A stretch of DNA of 64,000 bases from an uncultured Aquabacterium sp. (GTDB taxonomy: Bacteria > Pseudomonadota > Gammaproteobacteria > Burkholderiales > Burkholderiaceae_C). Location of the stretch: assembly GCF_947366995.1 (NCBI RefSeq), contig NZ_CANBCC010000002.1, positions 95,236 to 159,235 of the forward strand. The letters are read 5' to 3'. Positions 62,286 through 64,000 of this stretch are shown here, in pieces (within the stretch, counting starts at the first letter, position 1; the number at the start of each line of letters is the position of its first letter). The notes beneath the pieces were generated by a model. It ran no database searches. It was given only the letters and a program-made list of their open reading frames with translations, and was not told the origin of the DNA. The position numbers and the translations under genes are program-made.

Positions 62286-63677
62286 ATGAACGCCTTCACC
62301 AGCCAGACCTTCGACCAGATCGCCATTGGCGCCAGCCTGACCCAGCGGCACACCGTCACACGCGATGAGGTGTCGCTGCTGGCGCTGGTGTCCGGCGAGG
62401 TCAACGCCTTCGGCCCCCAGCGCGACGAGGCCAACGCCACCGCACCCGTGTGCGAGGGCGTCAGCGCCGAGGCCCTGGTGCACGCGCTCCTGAAGCGGCG
62501 TCTGCCCGGCCCCGGGACCGTCATCATCTCGCATGACCTGCATTTCGATGGGCATGTCGAGGTGGGCGATGAGCTCGAGGCGCAGCTGTCCGTCGTGGAC
62601 AAGCGGTCGCCCGACGAACTGGTGATCGCCTGTGCCGTGCGGCGGGGGGGCGACACGGTGCTGGAAGGCAGCATGACCGTGCGGGCGCCCGCCCAGGCCA
62701 TCACGGTGGACCAGCGCGACACCCCCTCGGTCATCCTGCGTCGCAACGATGTCTTCGCCCGCCTGATCCAGGCCTGCGCCGGCCTGCCCCCGGCCCGCTG
62801 TGCCGTGGTGCACCCGTGCGATGCGGGCTCGCTGGGCGGCGCCATCGAATCGGCCCGGCTGGGCCTGATCGAACCCGTGCTCGTCGGCCCGCGTGCGCGC
62901 ATTGAAGCGGTGGCCCAGGCCGAGAACCTCGACATCACACCTTACCGGGTCATCGACGTGGCGCACAGCCATGCCGCCGCCGACACGGCCGTGGCGCTGG
63001 CTCGCGACGGCGAAGTCCAGTCGCTGATGAAGGGCAGCCTGCACACCGACGAGCTCATGGGCGCCGTGGTGGCCGGCCTGCGCACCGAGCGCCGCATCAG
63101 CCACGTCTTCGTGCTGGATGTGCCGGCCTATCCGCGCATGCTGCTGGTGACGGATGCGGCCATCAACATCGCCCCCACCATCCAGGAAAAGGTCCACATC
63201 GTGCAGAGCGCCATCGACCTGGCGCAGGTGCTGGGCGTGCCCACGCCCAAGGTGGCGATCCTGGCGGCGGTCGAGACCGTCAACCCCGCCATGCCCGCCA
63301 CCGTGGATGCCGCCATGCTGTGCAAGATGGCCGACCGCGGTCAGATCACCGGCGGGCTGGTGGACGGCCCGCTGGCCTTCGATAACGCCGTGAGCGTGGA
63401 AGCCGCGCGCACCAAGGGCATTGTTTCGCCGGTGGCGGGGCAGGCCGACATCCTGGTCGTGCCCAACCTCGAAGCCGGCAACATGGTGGCCAAGCAGCTG
63501 CAATACCTGGCGGGCGCCGACAGCGCCGGCATTGTGCTGGGTGCGCGCGTGCCCATCGTGCTGACCAGCCGGGCCGATTCGGTGCGCACGCGCCTGGCCT
63601 CGGCCGCGGTGATGCAGTTGCTGGCGCAGGCGCAGGCCCGTGCGCGGAGCGTCAGCGGCAAGGCCCCGGCTGCCTGA
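62286..63677 (+). CDS. Bifunctional MaoC-like hydratase/phosphate acyltransferase
   Basis: Fusion protein of 463 residues. Residues 1-140 are a MaoC/hot-dog domain (TVTRDEVSLLALVSGEVNAF; VGDELEAQLSVVDK). Residues 155-455 are a phosphate acetyl/butyryltransferase domain (FARLIQACAGLPPARCAVVHPCDAGSLGGAIE; GPLAFDNAVS; LVVPNLEAGNMVAKQLQYL). Such fusions convert acyl-CoA to acyl phosphate in Burkholderiales. With ackA 38 bp downstream it forms a CoA-ester to ATP route for acetate or short acyl groups. The C-terminal activity is well supported; the hydratase activity is assumed from fold. Confidence 0.92.
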   Translation: MNAFTSQTFDQIAIGASLTQRHTVTRDEVSLLALVSGEVNAFGPQRDEANATAPVCEGVSAEALVHALLKRRLPGPGTVIISHDLHFDGHVEVGDELEAQLSVVDKRSPDELVIACAVRRGGDTVLEGSMTVRAPAQAITVDQRDTPSVILRRNDVFARLIQACAGLPPARCAVVHPCDAGSLGGAIESARLGLIEPVLVGPRARIEAVAQAENLDITPYRVIDVAHSHAAADTAVALARDGEVQSLMKGSLHTDELMGAVVAGLRTERRISHVFVLDVPAYPRMLLVTDAAINIAPTIQEKVHIVQSAIDLAQVLGVPTPKVAILAAVETVNPAMPATVDAAMLCKMADRGQITGGLVDGPLAFDNAVSVEAARTKGIVSPVAGQADILVVPNLEAGNMVAKQLQYLAGADSAGIVLGARVPIVLTSRADSVRTRLASAAVMQLLAQAQARARSVSGKAPAA

Positions 63678-63715
63678 GTCCGTTCAATCGTCCGACCCCG
63701 AGGAGCGCCACACGA

Positions 63716-64000
63716 TGTCCAATGCGATTGCCGTCTTCAACGCCGGTTCGTCCAGCCTGAAGTTCTCGGTGTTCGAGGCCCGCGGCCTGCAGCCCCTGTT
63801 GCACGGCCAGATCGAGGGGCTGGGCAGCGCACCGCACCTGGTGCTCAAGGCGCCCGACGGCGCTGTGCTCGAAGAACAGCGCTGGGGCGGTGATGCGGCG
63901 GCCGCGCACGACGCCGATCGCGAGCATGAGCAGGCGCTGACGGGGCTGCTGGAGCGGATGCCCGCCCACCTGCAAGGCCACGCCCTGTGCGCGGCTGGAC
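63716..64000 (+). CDS. ackA: Acetate kinase, N-terminal part (cut by window edge)
   Basis: Only 95 codons are visible. The start MSNAIAVFNAGSSSLKFSVFE is the acetate-kinase nucleotide-binding signature (NxGSSSLKF). AckA makes ATP and acetate from acetyl phosphate. GAGGAG lies before the ATG. It follows the phosphotransacylase fusion by 38 bp, as in a pta-ackA operon. Butyrate or propionate kinases of the same family cannot be excluded on the visible part. Confidence 0.9.

Overview
The window is chromosomal DNA of a high-GC Gram-negative betaproteobacterium, order Burkholderiales. The gene families, the split ribosomal-protein cluster (rplN starts a new block beside tldD, and infA is missing after secY) and the lipase/foldase set suggest the Comamonadaceae/Sphaerotilaceae (Leptothrix-Rubrivivax-Aquabacterium) side of the order. 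Genus was not determined. Nearly all of the window is coding. No insertion sequence, prophage, CRISPR array or integron was seen.

Layout. 1-12.9 kb: envelope and housekeeping genes: surA (partial) and lptD, divergent amgK and an RhlE-type helicase, then a minus-strand run mtgA-aroE-tonB-like-RNB nuclease-yqiA, followed by a DUF1840 gene and a histidine phosphatase. 12.2-18.9 kb: an AcrR-type repressor divergent from an RND efflux operon (acrA-acrB-oprM), with an AcrR-like operator between them. 19-23.3 kb: ubiA, then proC, a hybrid histidine kinase and a NarL-type regulator. 23.3-27.8 kb: yggS divergent from pilT-(cNMP-binding protein)-pilU and a beta-hydroxyacid dehydrogenase. 27.9-30.4 kb: dolP-like, diaA-like and yraN genes divergent from rsmI. 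30.6-33.7 kb: two tandem family I lipases and their foldase. 33.7-35.2 kb: tldD.

35.2-44.8 kb: the spc and alpha ribosomal-protein operons (rplN to rplQ, with secY and rpoA). They carry at least three internal promoters, each followed by a leader with clear stem-loops. 44.9-46.2 kb: two initiator tRNA genes flank an IclR-type regulator. 46.2-49.1 kb: a FucP/GluP-type sugar transporter, a luciferase-like oxidoreductase, and an HU protein with a histone H1-like tail.

49.2-59.9 kb: a benzoate catabolic block on the minus strand, catA-benABCD-benK-porin, with a divergent BenM/CatM-type LysR gene; then a BenE transporter divergent from a second LysR gene. Together these genes import benzoate, oxidise it to catechol and open the ring to cis,cis-muconate. 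catB and catC are not in the window. 60-64 kb: a small lipoprotein, an orphan flgH-like gene, an alanine-rich helical protein of unknown function, and a MaoC-phosphotransacylase fusion followed by the start of ackA.

No wholly new multi-gene system stands out. The most unusual elements are the structured ribosomal leaders, a two-component pair placed between yggS and proC, a cNMP-binding protein between the two pilus retraction ATPases, the shared CATG start of yraN and rsmI, and the orphan flgH with its lipoprotein neighbour.
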